A DNA stretch of 36,822 nt from positions 1 through 36,822 of the forward strand of contig CAADXT010000166.1 of NCBI GenBank assembly GCA_900753095.1. Reading direction: 5' to 3'. How positions within the stretch are numbered: the stretch's first letter is position 1; each line of letters starts with the position of its first letter. The notes beneath the pieces were generated by a model that had not been told where the DNA came from, searched no databases, and saw nothing but the letters and a program-made list of their open reading frames with translations. Made by a program: the position numbers and the translations under genes. The stretch is from Eggerthellaceae bacterium. GTDB lineage: Bacteria > Actinomycetota > Coriobacteriia > Coriobacteriales > Eggerthellaceae. Below are positions 8,499-19,200 of this stretch, one piece after another.

Positions 8499-9290
8499 TT
8501 ATTTGCCGGATTCGTCCGAACCCTCTTCAGCGGACTTCGCGGAAGCCAAGGCAGCCTCCGCCTCGGCCTTCAGGCGCTTGGCCTCCGCAAGGGCAGCCTC
8601 CGCCTCGGCGCGTGCGGCTTCCGCCTGCGCACGCTCGTCGGCCGCCTGCTTGGCGGCGCCGGCCTGCTCGGCGTTGGCGGCCTTGGCCTGCTCGCCGTCG
8701 ACGATGGCCTCCGCCTGCTTCATGCGATCTTCCTCGGCCATGGCGCGCTTCAGGTTCATGCCCACGATTACCAGGTGATACACCTGGTAGATGAAGAACA
8801 AGAGCATCGGCAGCACGATGATGATCAAAAAGCCCCATGTGCTGGAGAGCACGTCCATAACCGCACCCAGGTACGGGATCTTGAACGCGTACTTGCCCAC
8901 GATGTCGCCGTCGGCGATAACGTGCTGGTCGGCAAGGTCGTTGTTGTCGCCCTTGGTGGTGTAGCTGTTCAGGCCGTTTACCTGGTTAATCGAAACGATG
9001 CGGTGCGTGTTCAGCGCATACTGGTTGTCGATGATGGTGTGGAACGTGACGATGTCGCCTTCCTTCAGCGTGGAAGGGTCGCACTGCTGGATGATGATCA
9101 GGTCGTTTTCGCCGAAGGTTGGCTCCATGGACTCCGATTGAACCGTAAGAGGCGTAAATCCTGCCAGGCTCGAAACGCTGCCATCGTCTTTCGTGGCCAA
9201 CGTGGTGAATGAGAACAACGCGGCAACCAGGATGATGATCCACATCACCACGCTGACTACAACGGATGCAGCCTTTTTTACTGTACTCAT
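8499..9290 (-). CDS. SipW-type signal peptidase I (first in operon) with coiled-coil tail
   Basis: The start is placed at ATG 9290 because AGGAAAGG sits just upstream; a GTG at 9311 is less likely. The product has 263 residues. A TM helix at about 8-31 is followed by QSESMEP with catalytic Ser54 and ALNTHRI with His96, the Ser/His arrangement of SipW-class peptidases. A second TM helix lies near 134-155. The C-terminal 75 residues are an Ala/Glu/Lys coiled coil closely similar in composition to that of the DUF2357-like protein, so the two may associate. It lies directly downstream of four AWF-type subunit genes, its probable substrates. It differs clearly in sequence from the second SipW at 4043-4666. 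Confidence 0.88.
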   Translation of the reverse strand: MSTVKKAASVVVSVVMWIIILVAALFSFTTLATKDDGSVSSLAGFTPLTVQSESMEPTFGENDLIIIQQCDPSTLKEGDIVTFHTIIDNQYALNTHRIVSINQVNGLNSYTTKGDNNDLADQHVIADGDIVGKYAFKIPYLGAVMDVLSSTWGFLIIIVLPMLLFFIYQVYHLVIVGMNLKRAMAEEDRMKQAEAIVDGEQAKAANAEQAGAAKQAADERAQAEAARAEAEAALAEAKRLKAEAEAALASAKSAEEGSDESGK

Positions 9291-9330
9291 AACGCCCTTT
9301 CCTATGCGCACTGCGCCCTAACGCAGCAAA

Positions 9331-10100
9331 TTACTGATTCTGGGATTCCTGCTGTTCAATGCCCTCGAACCGCATCGACACCGAATAATCGGCTCCTTTT
9401 ACCATATTAGTGCAATTTGGGTCGGTCCCCTCCAACCAGATGCGAACGATTGTCGGTTTGTCGGTATCGCGACCAGGCTAAACATGTTGGCAACCTCGCT
9501 TGACCCCCCAGGTACAATGCCGAACGTTGTCATTTGCCCCGAACCGGAGGCAGTGGCGCCCATATTGGGGTTGTACACCCACGTTCGCCCATCGCACGTG
9601 AAGCTCATGCGCATAGCCTCGGGCAGCCCCTGCACGTTCGAGGTGAACGCCGTGCCTGCCTCGCCGTTGCTGCCTGCCTCGCCGGTAAGGCGCACCACCA
9701 CGTCTTCGTGGCTGATGAAGTGCAGCGTGAACTCCAAGAACGCGCCCGTTTGCGCCTGCGCCGCCGAGCCGTCCTCGTAGGTGAAGCTCTGCCCATCGGA
9801 GGTGGTAACGGGTTGCAGCTTAGACGTGTCGATGTCCACACCGTTTTCCGCCGAGATGCGCGCCGATATCTGGTCGAAGCCCAGCGTGCTTACGTACTGG
9901 TTGAAGTCGTCGTGCGCATCCAGGTCGAAGCGCAGGGCGTTGCCGGCGTTCGCGGTAAGCGCGAACGAGCGCGCCTTGGCATGGTCGGCGATGGAAAACC
10001 ACGCGAACGTTGCCATAGCAATGGCCACCAGCGCAAACAGAACCAGCAGCAACGTGGTTGCCAGGCGGTGGCGCAGGTCTTGCTTTTCCTCTTCCTGCAT
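9331..10100 (-). pseudogene. Frameshifted AWF-type fibre-subunit-like protein (fourth of operon)
   Basis: The reading frame from ATG 10100 begins with a TM helix (13-35) ending ATFAWF, the SipW/TasA-type processing region, and runs to a stop at 9399 (233 residues). Between about 9466 and 9479 the frame must shift by one missing base: the neighbouring frame then reads IVRIWLEGTDPNCTN and continues to a TAA at 9331. This tail matches the C-terminal motif of its siblings (VFVWLEGCDADCTN in the gene at 11864), so the intact gene would be about 256 residues. The start follows the TAA of the upstream gene without a gap. Either a real frameshift or a sequence error is possible; the unshifted tail has no family resemblance. 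Confidence 0.8.
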
Positions 10101-10991
10101 TTACGCCCCCTGTCCGTCAAGCACCGCGAAAAGGTTCACGTGCAAGATGCCCGTGTCGTTGTACAGATAGTCGGCGCTGTCCAAGTCGGTGCCCTCGATG
10201 TAGTAGTACACATCGAGCCGATACGTTGTGCCCAAGTCCATGGTAAGCAGCGTGTTCTGGGGGCGTGTGGCGTTCTCGCCACCCTGCATCATGTAGGAAG
10301 CGAAGTTCTGTGCGTTGTCGTTTGCGCAGGCCAGAGCACCGTTCTTCCAACCCAGCAGCATGCCTTCGGTATAGCCAGAAAGGCCGGTAGGCGCCGTGGC
10401 CGGGTGCTCAGCGCGATGCGAGCCCGCCGTGTCATCGAGCGTGAAGTAGCGGCTCTGCACCACTTCCCCGTTGCGGGAAAGCTTCAAGCCCACACGCGTG
10501 GCCTTCAGCAGCTCGGGGTCGGCGCCCTCTGGCGCCAGGGTGTCGCCCAGATACAGGCTCACCGCGCCCGTTGCCTTCGAGGCGCCCGAGCCTACCATGT
10601 TCGCGCGCATGTCCACCCAACCGTGGTAGTAGTGCTTGCCGTCCTCGGCCTGCACAAAGTGCACGGCGCGGCCCGCCTCGTCGGTGCGGGTGCATTCCGC
10701 AAAGCCGTTCAAGTCGAACGTGGAAACGGGGTAGAGCGTTAAGGGGCTGGAGCTGTTCGAAGAAAAGGCCACGTCTCCCTCTTGCGTCCAGCGGTTCGCC
10801 GAGGCATCGCCCAGCTCCACCACCAGCTTGCTTTCGTCGCTGTGCACCGAAACGGAGTTGGTGTTCACCGCTGTATTGCTGGTGAACCACGCATACGTTG
10901 CCGCCACCAGCACCGCCACGATAACCAGCAGCACCAGCGCCGTGCCCGCCTGCGTGAGCTTCAGCTTGGTTTTTTTCGCGTTCGCTTCCAT
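10101..10991 (-). CDS. AWF-type membrane-anchored fibre-subunit-like protein (third of operon)
   Basis: The product has 296 residues. A short basic cytoplasmic stretch (KKTKLKLT) is followed by a TM helix at 14-36 ending AATYAWFTSN, the pattern of SipW-dependent signal sequences (TasA ends TWAAFND). The exported part (37-296) is beta-rich, with an early LYPVSTFDL segment also seen in the neighbours (YPISTADL, NPVSTDNI). Its C-terminal end, DVYYYIEGTDLD, is a variant of the family motif and lacks the usual Cys. The start lies 9 bases after the preceding stop. It is probably a surface fibre or adhesin subunit; the family has no firm function here. Confidence 0.8.
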   Translation of the reverse strand: MEANAKKTKLKLTQAGTALVLLVIVAVLVAATYAWFTSNTAVNTNSVSVHSDESKLVVELGDASANRWTQEGDVAFSSNSSSPLTLYPVSTFDLNGFAECTRTDEAGRAVHFVQAEDGKHYYHGWVDMRANMVGSGASKATGAVSLYLGDTLAPEGADPELLKATRVGLKLSRNGEVVQSRYFTLDDTAGSHRAEHPATAPTGLSGYTEGMLLGWKNGALACANDNAQNFASYMMQGGENATRPQNTLLTMDLGTTYRLDVYYYIEGTDLDSADYLYNDTGILHVNLFAVLDGQGA

Positions 10992-11000
10992 TGCGCCTCC

Positions 11001-11855
11001 TTATGCCTTGGCGCCCGCAAACGCGAACTGAAGGGTTAGGTTCTTCGACTGCGCCTCGGTGATGCAGTTGGCATCGCAGCCTTCCATGTGCACGAAGTAG
11101 CGCACGCTGGCTACCTCGTTCGCGCCTAGCGTAAACAGGGGCTGGGCGCCCGCACGCGTCACGGGGCTCGTACCCGAGCCGTCCATCGTGTGCGAGCCGA
11201 TGCTCTGCGCCGGGTCGGCGACGTAGCTCCACGAGCCCTGGCCGCCTACCACCACGTTGCTCTGCGTGGTGGTGCGCTTCGCCGTTGCCTGGGAGGTGTT
11301 ACCCAAGTCGTCGCACGAGAAGATGTAGGTGTGCGTGCCCGATGCGCTTTGCACCACGAACCCGATGCGCGCCGCCGCAAGCAGCTGAGGATCGGCGGAA
11401 ACGCTCATTTGGCTTTGGTACAGGTACACCGAAAGCGGCGCCTGCGCACCCTTCAGGTACAGGGTGCCGGTAAGGGCATACTCCCCCAGCTGAGAAGTGC
11501 AGTTCCCATAATCGGTGGTGATGCCGCTGGCGTTCTGGAACGTTGAGCGCCAGAAATTGGAAAGGTCGGCGGTGGAAATGGGGTACAGCGTTTTATCGGC
11601 CACCGAAAGCGCGCACTGCGTGTCGAACGGGCCCGCTTCGTTTGCGCTGATAAGCAGGTCGTAGCCTTCTTCCGAAACGGTGTGGGCCACCGGCGTTACG
11701 TTGGTGAAGCGCGAGCTGGAAAACCAGGCGAACGTCGCCGCGGTGAGCGCCAACGCCAACACCACCAACCAGGCAGCGGCGGCAACCATGTGCTTGCGGG
11801 CGGCAAGCACCGCACGCAAGTTCTTCTGGCGTTCGTTGTTTTCAGGCAAAGCCAT
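11001..11855 (-). CDS. AWF-type membrane-anchored fibre-subunit-like protein (second of operon)
   Basis: The start at ATG 11855 is chosen because an AGGGGG site precedes it and because it follows the upstream stop by 8 bases; an extension upstream would overlap that gene. The product has 284 residues. A TM helix at 22-45 ends AATFAWFSSS. The exported domain has LYPISTADL near 90 and ends with VRYFVHMEGCDANC followed by alternating hydrophobic residues (LTLQFAFAG), the conserved closing strand of the family. The cytoplasmic N-terminus is basic. It is a likely substrate of the SipW peptidases encoded downstream. Confidence 0.82.
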   Translation of the reverse strand: MALPENNERQKNLRAVLAARKHMVAAAAWLVVLALALTAATFAWFSSSRFTNVTPVAHTVSEEGYDLLISANEAGPFDTQCALSVADKTLYPISTADLSNFWRSTFQNASGITTDYGNCTSQLGEYALTGTLYLKGAQAPLSVYLYQSQMSVSADPQLLAAARIGFVVQSASGTHTYIFSCDDLGNTSQATAKRTTTQSNVVVGGQGSWSYVADPAQSIGSHTMDGSGTSPVTRAGAQPLFTLGANEVASVRYFVHMEGCDANCITEAQSKNLTLQFAFAGAKA

Positions 11856-11863
11856 AGCGCCCC

Positions 11864-12736
11864 CTACCCCTGGCTCCCGGCAAAGTGCAGCGCCAGCGAT
11901 TCCAGGCTGGTGCCGCACAGGTTGTTGGTGCAGTCTGCGTCGCAGCCTTCCAGCCACACGAACACTTCCACCTGCACGGGCGTGCTGTGCTCAGCGCCTT
12001 CCGCCGCAGCGGGAAGCGTGCACAACTTGGTGCCGGGCTTGGTTACCTTGCCCGATTCCTCGTCGTACTGGCAGTAGTTGCTTGAGTTCAAGAGCCTGCC
12101 CGAGAAATCGACCGTGGAGCCATCGGTTTTCGTGCTGTCCAGCACGCTGCCCGCTTGGCCGTTCTTGGTGTTGTAATTCGCCTCGGGGTTGTGCTCTTGC
12201 GATATCTCGAACACATACTGGCCGGCCACTGGCTTATTTTCGCCTGGCTCGTGAACCAGCAGGCCCACGCGCAGCGCCGAGGAAATGGGGTTGTTGCTAT
12301 CGGTGTCGTCGAACTTAATGTCGGAAATGTACACGTCGGTTGGCAGTGAGCTGGTGGCAAGGTACAACGAGGTTTCGTAGTAGTCGGAGCGCTGCGCCGG
12401 CCCGAAGAACGTTGCCAGCAAAGACGATTGGGTGGGGCCGCCTGTGAAGCCGGTAACCTTTTGGAAACCGTTTTGGATGTTGTCGGTTGAAACGGGGTTC
12501 AAAAGGCCCTGGAACGAAAGGCCCGCATTCGATTTGTACTCACCGTTGTACTCGTTGGAAATAAGGAAGGTTACGCCGGTGCCTGCGGCCATCTTCACAT
12601 CGGTGATGTGGCGGTTTGCGTTGTAGATGTACCAGGCGTAGGTAACCAGCACGGCGGCAAGCAGCGCAACAACCAGCGTTACCAGCATGCGCCGAAAGCG
12701 CTTGCGCAGCTGTTGGGAATCGCGCGCTTCGTCCAT
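11864..12736 (-). CDS. AWF-type membrane-anchored fibre-subunit-like protein (first of operon)
   Basis: The product has 290 residues, from ATG 12736 with a strong GGGAGGT site. The basic N-terminus (RKRFRR) and TM helix 17-36 end VTYAWYIYN, a Tyr variant of the AWF processing motif. The exported domain contains NPVSTDNI near 85 and closes with VEVFVWLEGCDADCTNN and SLALHFAG. The paired Cys residues of the motif could form an extracellular disulfide. It is the first gene of the eight-gene operon, and the upstream region carries inverted repeats that may be operators. Confidence 0.82.
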   Translation of the reverse strand: MDEARDSQQLRKRFRRMLVTLVVALLAAVLVTYAWYIYNANRHITDVKMAAGTGVTFLISNEYNGEYKSNAGLSFQGLLNPVSTDNIQNGFQKVTGFTGGPTQSSLLATFFGPAQRSDYYETSLYLATSSLPTDVYISDIKFDDTDSNNPISSALRVGLLVHEPGENKPVAGQYVFEISQEHNPEANYNTKNGQAGSVLDSTKTDGSTVDFSGRLLNSSNYCQYDEESGKVTKPGTKLCTLPAAAEGAEHSTPVQVEVFVWLEGCDADCTNNLCGTSLESLALHFAGSQG

Positions 12737-12784
12737 TCAGGTTACCTCCCATCGCATCAAAGAACACCGCAGGCCACTGCAGCA

Positions 12785-12807
12785 TACGTAATGTTCCATT
12801 TTACGTG
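12785..12807. promoter_or_regulatory. Inverted repeat upstream of the fibre operon
   Basis: ACGTAA (12786-12791) and TTACGT (12801-12806) form a 6-bp perfect dyad about 50 bases upstream of the operon's first start codon. It is a possible transcription factor site. No -10/-35 was firmly recognised. Confidence 0.4.
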
Positions 12808-13234
12808 ATATGGCGCCGCCCCGACAGGCACGAGGAAGCAAAAGCTCCAGCTGAACTAAACGAACTTCACAAGCGCGGAATTCCAGGTTTCCACGCTTGC
12901 GAAGACTTCACAGCAACGCCTGTTTTTTGCTCAAGCGCTTAAAGCCACAGCTGCCTATTCGCCATTGCATAAAGGGGTATGTTCCTCATCCAATCCTGCT
13001 CGCGGTACGGGGAAAGCTAAATGTAAAAAATCGCACTTTTAAGGAGATAAAACTCAAAGAAAAAAAATCAATGCGGTTCTCCTCCTGCTTCCAGCCGATG
13101 AACCGGCAGATCGAAAAAGCGCAAAATAGCAGAATCGTACTGAATCGTTTGTTGCGATTCCGAAATTATCGTCACATTTTGCAATGCAAAATGATGCGCA
13201 TTTTTGCGTGCCCTTTTGCATGCGTTTCCGACGC
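12808..13234. other. AT-rich intergenic regulatory region without a gene
   Basis: The stretch between the giant adhesin's terminator and the fibre operon contains no supported gene. The part from about 13015 to 13210 is distinctly more AT-rich than its surroundings. It contains runs of A and the inverted repeats listed separately, and probably holds the promoter of the eight-gene operon. Confidence 0.5.
13142..13193. promoter_or_regulatory. Two perfect dyads in the AT-rich upstream region
   Basis: GAATCG (13142-13147) and CGATTC (13155-13160) form one dyad; a further GAATCG lies 11 bases before it, giving a direct repeat. CATTTTGC (13175-13182) and GCAAAATG (13186-13193) form a second, 8-bp perfect dyad. 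The cluster looks like a regulator landing site for the operon reading leftwards. Confidence 0.4.
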
Positions 13235-13271
13235 GCAAAAAAGAGGAGACGGCTTAGCGCCGTCTCCTCTT
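13235..13271 (-). terminator. Rho-independent terminator of the giant adhesin gene
   Basis: On the minus strand a 13-bp perfect stem (AAGAGGAGACGGC and its complement, 13241-13253 with 13259-13271) with a 5-base loop is followed by a T-rich tract. It sits 27 bases past the adhesin stop codon. Confidence 0.92.
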
Positions 13272-13297
13272 CGAAGGTTGAACGTCAATATCTGTCC

Positions 13298-16200
13298 CTA
13301 GTGATCGATTCCCTCAAGCTTCACCTTGGTTAGCGTGTAGGTGACGAAGTCGGAGTTCTCGTAGCCCTCGCCATAGTCCATTGCGTTAATGGGCGTATCG
13401 TTCACGCCGTTGCCTTCCATATGGGCCGTAAGCACCAGGCGGTAGTTCGCGTAAGGATGTCCAGCAGATTCAACATTGTCGGTTTTCACCTTCGCCACGA
13501 AACGATGCTTCAGCGCCAGGCTATCGCTATCGCGGGTGGCGAAATCCCCGCCTTCAGACCTCGTGTCGGTGAACACGATGCTGTTCCCATCGCCGCTTAC
13601 CCTGCCTGTACCCAGCTTGTCGCTTTCCGAAACAGCAAGGTAATTGTCGATACCGTCAACGTCCTCATACGCATCGTTTTCGTTCTTCTTCTGCAGCCTC
13701 AGCGTGTAGGTAACCGTCGTTGCCCTCTTCAGCTTCTCTTCTGCACCGCTGAGCTTCGACAGATCGTAGGTGCCAACCAGGACAATGGTGCCGTCGGCCT
13801 TATTATCCAGGTCGTCCACGTTGATGCCCAGCTGAGTCTTCTGGGGAGCCATCAGCCCAATAGTGGAAGAGCCGATGTCTTTGCGGTAATACACCGCCTC
13901 GCCGGCGGGATCGGACGTCATGCTACTCGAGCTCAACGTTTCCGCATGGGGCGAAAGGAACGCGCGATAGGTCGGCTTGGTGTATGCCGTAAGACCCGTC
14001 TGCGCATCATTGATCGATGCGGCAATCGCCTTATTGCACGCCTCGCCCGTCATAGTCAGGCTTGCCTCCATTCGCACAGCGAAGGGTTGGTATCCGCTGC
14101 TTGTTTTGGCCTTCTCTCGGATATCGCACAGGTCGATTGCCCTGCCATTCGAATCGGAAAGAACAAACGACATATCGTTTCCGTCGGCCTTCCAGTCCTC
14201 AATGACTGCTGCGGGAGTTTTATCAGTCTTGGACTCCCAACTCCATTTGCCTACCCCTTCATCATAGGAAGGCACGTAATAAGTTTCACCGATTTGCACA
14301 TAGAAGCTCACCGAGCCTGAAGTGCCGCTGGGGTACCCCGTAACACCGGTCAGCCTATCTTTATCGTAATTCTCCAACGAAGAGTCCAGCCGGAAATACA
14401 GCGAGTCGCCGCTGTTGTACTGGTTCTCTCCAGGATTGATAGTGTCGGTCACGCTCATGTTCAGCTCATTGGGTTTTTCGCCATCCATTTGCTGAACAAC
14501 GTTCTTTTTGTTGTCGGCAAGGGTTTGACGGTAGCTCGATGCGATGCTGTAGGTAGAGGCGGTGTTCTCACGCCTATCGGGTTGCGTCGCATCGTTCCTT
14601 CGCACGTAGTTGATGTTGGTGTTAACGTCGCTCTGGTCCGAAGCTGTCCCCAAAACGCCTTCTACGCTGGCGTTCGTCCCCTCAGGAACGCGTACCACCA
14701 GATAGAAGCTTTCGCTTTGGCTGTTTTCATTGGGAACTGATAGCCCGTAGTGAGGGGCGGAGGTTCCCATATTTTCGTCATAGCGATAGTAATGACCGTC
14801 AACTTTGGCACCGATCGATTCCTTGTCGGTTATCTTCGCGTAATCAGTGCCTAAGTCCAACCATTTTCCGCTTCCAGCCGCACCAACCTGAACGCCCATG
14901 GTTTCACTGAGCCACTTCTCTTCATAAGCGGTACCGCTTTGATCCTTGAAACTGGAAAGCGCTACCGAGCTGGCGCCTCCCGCCGGCACCGTATAGGTGT
15001 ATTCCTTGCTGTTGTTGGCAGGGTCGATAAGCACCAGCTGCGTGTTTTCGGGCAAGGTACCCGAAGTGCCGCTTCCCTCGAATTTGATGGTCTTGTTCAA
15101 AGGCCTCATGAAACCGCCGCTTTCCAGGTGCGTGTTCCAACCATATTCGGTGTTGATGCCCTTCGCCTGGTTGTAAGTCCAGGTAAGGTAGCCCGTCATA
15201 GCATCGCCCACGCTGGTAAGCACATGGTTGTTCTTTTCGGCAAGCTCTGCGTAATTAGAGCTCTTGTAATTCGTGCCATAGGTAAAGGTGGCAGCAAAAT
15301 CGATTTCCAGCATGCGCTTCACCACGATAGGCACCTGCACCTTGTACGTATGGTCGGCTCCGTCGTTGAAGGTAACGGTGAGCAGCGTGAAACGGCTTTG
15401 CTCGTTGTCCCATTTCGTGGACGCACGGAACAGCATGCCGCTGGTGCCATTGTTCAAGATTGCGAGAGAAGCAGAATCGTTGGGGTCAGCAACTTTAACG
15501 AACGACTTGCCACCGTCGCCGGATGCTACCAACTGAAACGCTTCTGCCGTTGCCGTAACGTACGGTTTGCCCCCGTCTCCGTTCAAGCGAACCGCATCAG
15601 AGAAACCGCCATTGGTAACCAGGTTCAAGTAATTCTTGACGGTATCGGCATCAGCGTCGTTGCCGGAAATAAGAAGAACGGGGAAATCGTTATCGACCTT
15701 GAGCGAGCTCTCCTTCACATTGCAGCTGTTGAAGCTGCTCTTCGAGCTCAATGCATTGTAGGTGTTGGTATTGGTGTACTCGCCCTGGTCGTTGCAGCCA
15801 CCAATGTTGGTATAGGTGTAGCTTCCATTTACAGCCTGGTGCGCTTCGGCTTTCGCCACATCATCTTTGATGGTTCCCGCTGTATCGATTGCAACGCCAT
15901 CGCCGAAGAGGCTCTTTTCGCTTGCATCCGAGTTGCCCTTAACCTTGATTTCGCTTACCGGGCTCGTGGTTACCCACGGGCTGGCAGCAGATACGGCAGA
16001 ATCGTCATCGCTGTAAAGCGTTGAACCGTCAACCTCATCGAAATTATCGAGGTAATCGCCGAAGGCTACGAACGACTTCTTGTTAACCGCTTTAGTGGTG
16101 GCGCCATCGGCTGAACGGATCACGGAAGGCGTCGCGGCACCCGCTTTCGGCTTTACGTCAACGCCCGTTGCGTACAAGCCCCTGAACCGCTTGACAACGT

Positions 16201-19200
16201 CGCCGCTTCCCACGATGCCCACCAGCACACCCTGGTTGCCATTGAAACTATTTTCCTCGAAGAGCAGGTTGGACAGGCGGAAGATGCCTCGACCATCGCC
16301 AGCCACGCCACCGGTATCGCTGCCGGTAAACGTAGTCGAGCAAATCGACGAATTCGAAACTGTAACAGACGACTTGTTGCTCCCTGAATCGTCTGCATTA
16401 GTGCTAATAGCACCAACGATGCCGCCGGACCACTGCCCAGTAATATAAGCCCCTTCTACCGTTACGCCATCGCATGTTATCTGCCTGCCGCCTCTCAAAG
16501 AGCCAACAAGCGCCGCACCGGCTCTGTCCGTCCCAACGCGAACATGCTTCACGCTCACGTCCTGGAATTTGGCAATGCTTCCGCTATCGATTTGGCCAAC
16601 GACGCCGCCGACATACCTCACATTTGAAGACGAATTCAGCGAACCAACATATGCTGAAGTTTTATCAGCGGAGGATCCGCTTGAATCGATATTCAGTTTG
16701 GCCGCCACGCAACCCACTTTGGGGTTTCCAGCAATGCCGCCAGTTCCGCTCAAGCTATCGTTGGTTACTCCGTACGAATTATCGACCGTAACGTTTTCGA
16801 CATTTGCGGCCTTGCAAGAGGAATCGATCGTGCCATCCGACGATGCATTCACCGACACAGGAGACCACGCTAATCCGACGAAACCGCCAGCAATACAGTT
16901 CGCCAGCGGCGTACTGCTTGATGGTTTAGCCTCATATGCCTTGATTGTCGAGTTCTTCGCAACGGTAAAGCTGTCCTTGGTAACGCTAACCTCAACCGAA
17001 GAATAGCGCCTGTCTTTGCCGTTGTTGCCTCCAACAGCAGCGACGAAGCCGCCAACGCGAGAAGCGCCATTCACGGTAAGGCTTTCATACCGGCAGTTGT
17101 ACAGCTTTACCGGAGAAGAATACGTGCTGGAGGGAGCATAATCGGCAATTCGGTTAGTGGTGCCATCAGTACGGCGCGATGCCCAGCCGGAATTGCCCAG
17201 CAAGCCGCCCGCCATAGAAGGCCCCGTTACCTCGCAATTTACAATTGCGACGTTGCTGTATTTGCCGCTATCGCCCAAGCTATCGTGGTTCGCGGTCATG
17301 CCCGCAAGAGCTCCAACACCCGAATGGGGGATTTTCGTATCATTGTCTGTCGCCACTGAGCTTGATGTTTTGAACTCGTCGTAAGAAACAGCGGAACCAT
17401 CTGCCTTTATGCAGGTCAACGAAACATTCGATTTCTTGCCTGCGTCACCAAGCTGCAGGTCTTTCACCACATAGCCACCATTAGCGGCAACGCTGCCGCT
17501 GGCATAGCTGTTGGTGTACTCGACAACGTTGAAGAGCCCACCCCACGACTGGAGGAAGTAGTTGTCGTAGACATACTGCTTCACCTGGCTATTGAAAACG
17601 ATCTTCGCGCCATTGCCGTTGATGCAGGCAACCTGCGGAATGATATGGTCGCGGTCGGCGCCAAAACCCGAAGCGCAGGCATTCGAATAGTAACGGCCAG
17701 AAAGCCCCACAAAGCCTGTACCATAGTCGGTCATATCGTAGGTGTCGTTGGCAAATTGGAGGTCCATGCCCGCACTCTTCGATGCGCATACATACCCCGT
17801 TTGCCACGTGGCGTAGTTCTTCACCAAATAGGGTGAGTTAACGGAATCCTCGGTTTCACCACCGTCCATCGGGTCGAGAGGGCCATGGGACGAAGCGTTC
17901 TGCCTTCCCGGTGCCTTAAGGTCATCGTTCTGGGATGTACTGAAGTCGCCAGCAGCATCCGTGCCCTTTCCCACCTCGGAATACGAAGCGTTGCGCACTT
18001 TGCCGTAAGAATCGTTGCCAAATTTGTACTTACCTGAAGCGGCACTTGTTCGCCCCGCATACGCGCGCGAACCGTTGAACGAGCCGAAACTGCCATCGTG
18101 ATAGGTACTATACACTGCGCCAGCACCAGCACCGCTGTTGATGATGGCGGAAAGAACCAGCAAGCCCTGGGCATTGTTTACCGTGGTGGTAATGGCCGTC
18201 TTGCTCGGATTCTTATCACCGTCGTAGTACTTGTTGGTTACGTCCCCCGTTTCAACGCAAGCCGTTCCCTTGCTTTTTAGCTCGTTGATCTTGTAGTTCT
18301 TGTTGCCATTGTCAACGGTGCAACCCTCGCTGAAGGCGTAGCCATCAATTACACGGCCAATATAGGGGTTGTTGTACAGGTCGCTGCTGTCTTTGACGCT
18401 GCTACGCCAAGAATCGCCCGCCATGTCACGGAATATCACGCCGCCGCCCGCAATGGCCCCAACATAACCGCCAATGGGAACAAGCTTGGAGTTGTCGCTT
18501 GTTCCGGAAAGCAGCGCCAGAGCTGCATCGGATATTGAAGAATCGGTTGCCTGGACAGAGAAGCTAGAGCTGCTCACCGTGACGCCATCGATGATGTTGT
18601 CGCCGCCCATGATGCAGCCGATTACGCCGCCGAAGAAAGCGGTAGGCACACCATCACTGTCATTCGCAGCGTCGTTGATCGCCGAAATGCCGGAGCTGTA
18701 TTCAACGTCAAGATCTTTGACAACGCTGCCATAGCTATAGGGAATCAGGCCAGAAATCGTGCCCGAGTTCGAGCTATCGGAAGATCCACCGTTCTTGATA
18801 ACAATCTTCCCGTTCTTGCCAGTGCCTGTTAAGTTGCCAACGATAACGCCCCTGAACGGGTTGCTCCTGCTGCCCAAGCCGGCAAACGACTGCACATCAA
18901 CTTCGATAGTGCCCGATTCGCTGCTAGGCTCAATGCTATAGTACGCACTCCGCAAATAACGGTGCATGGTGTCGGCATCAAGCGTGTCGCTGGCATTTTG
19001 CTTGTTCACCCATTTGCCCGTGCTCCGGCTGTAGACGTAGGTGGCCTCAAGCTGCTTGTTCTCTCCATCTTGGCGACGCTTGCAAAGCTGGGTTTGGTCG
19101 GTGGTTACCGTTACCTCCCAACCATCAAGTGCTGTTTTGTTGTTGACGTAGTTCGCAATTGCACCTAGCTCAGAAGCGTTCGTAACCGAATACGGGTCAC

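Noticed and set aside
6745..8778. Plus-strand open frame of about 677 codons opposite the ATPase gene
   Set aside because: It mirrors the ATPase and the end of the peptidase gene, is His/Val/Leu/Arg rich, crosses a terminator hairpin and has no recognisable domain.
12897..13301. Plus-strand open frame of 134 codons
   Set aside because: It lies over AT-rich regulatory DNA and the adhesin terminator, lacks a ribosome site and has no domain character.
13298..13400. An LPXTG or TM anchor at the adhesin C-terminus
   Set aside because: The protein ends YTLTKVKLEGIDH without a sorting motif or hydrophobic segment.
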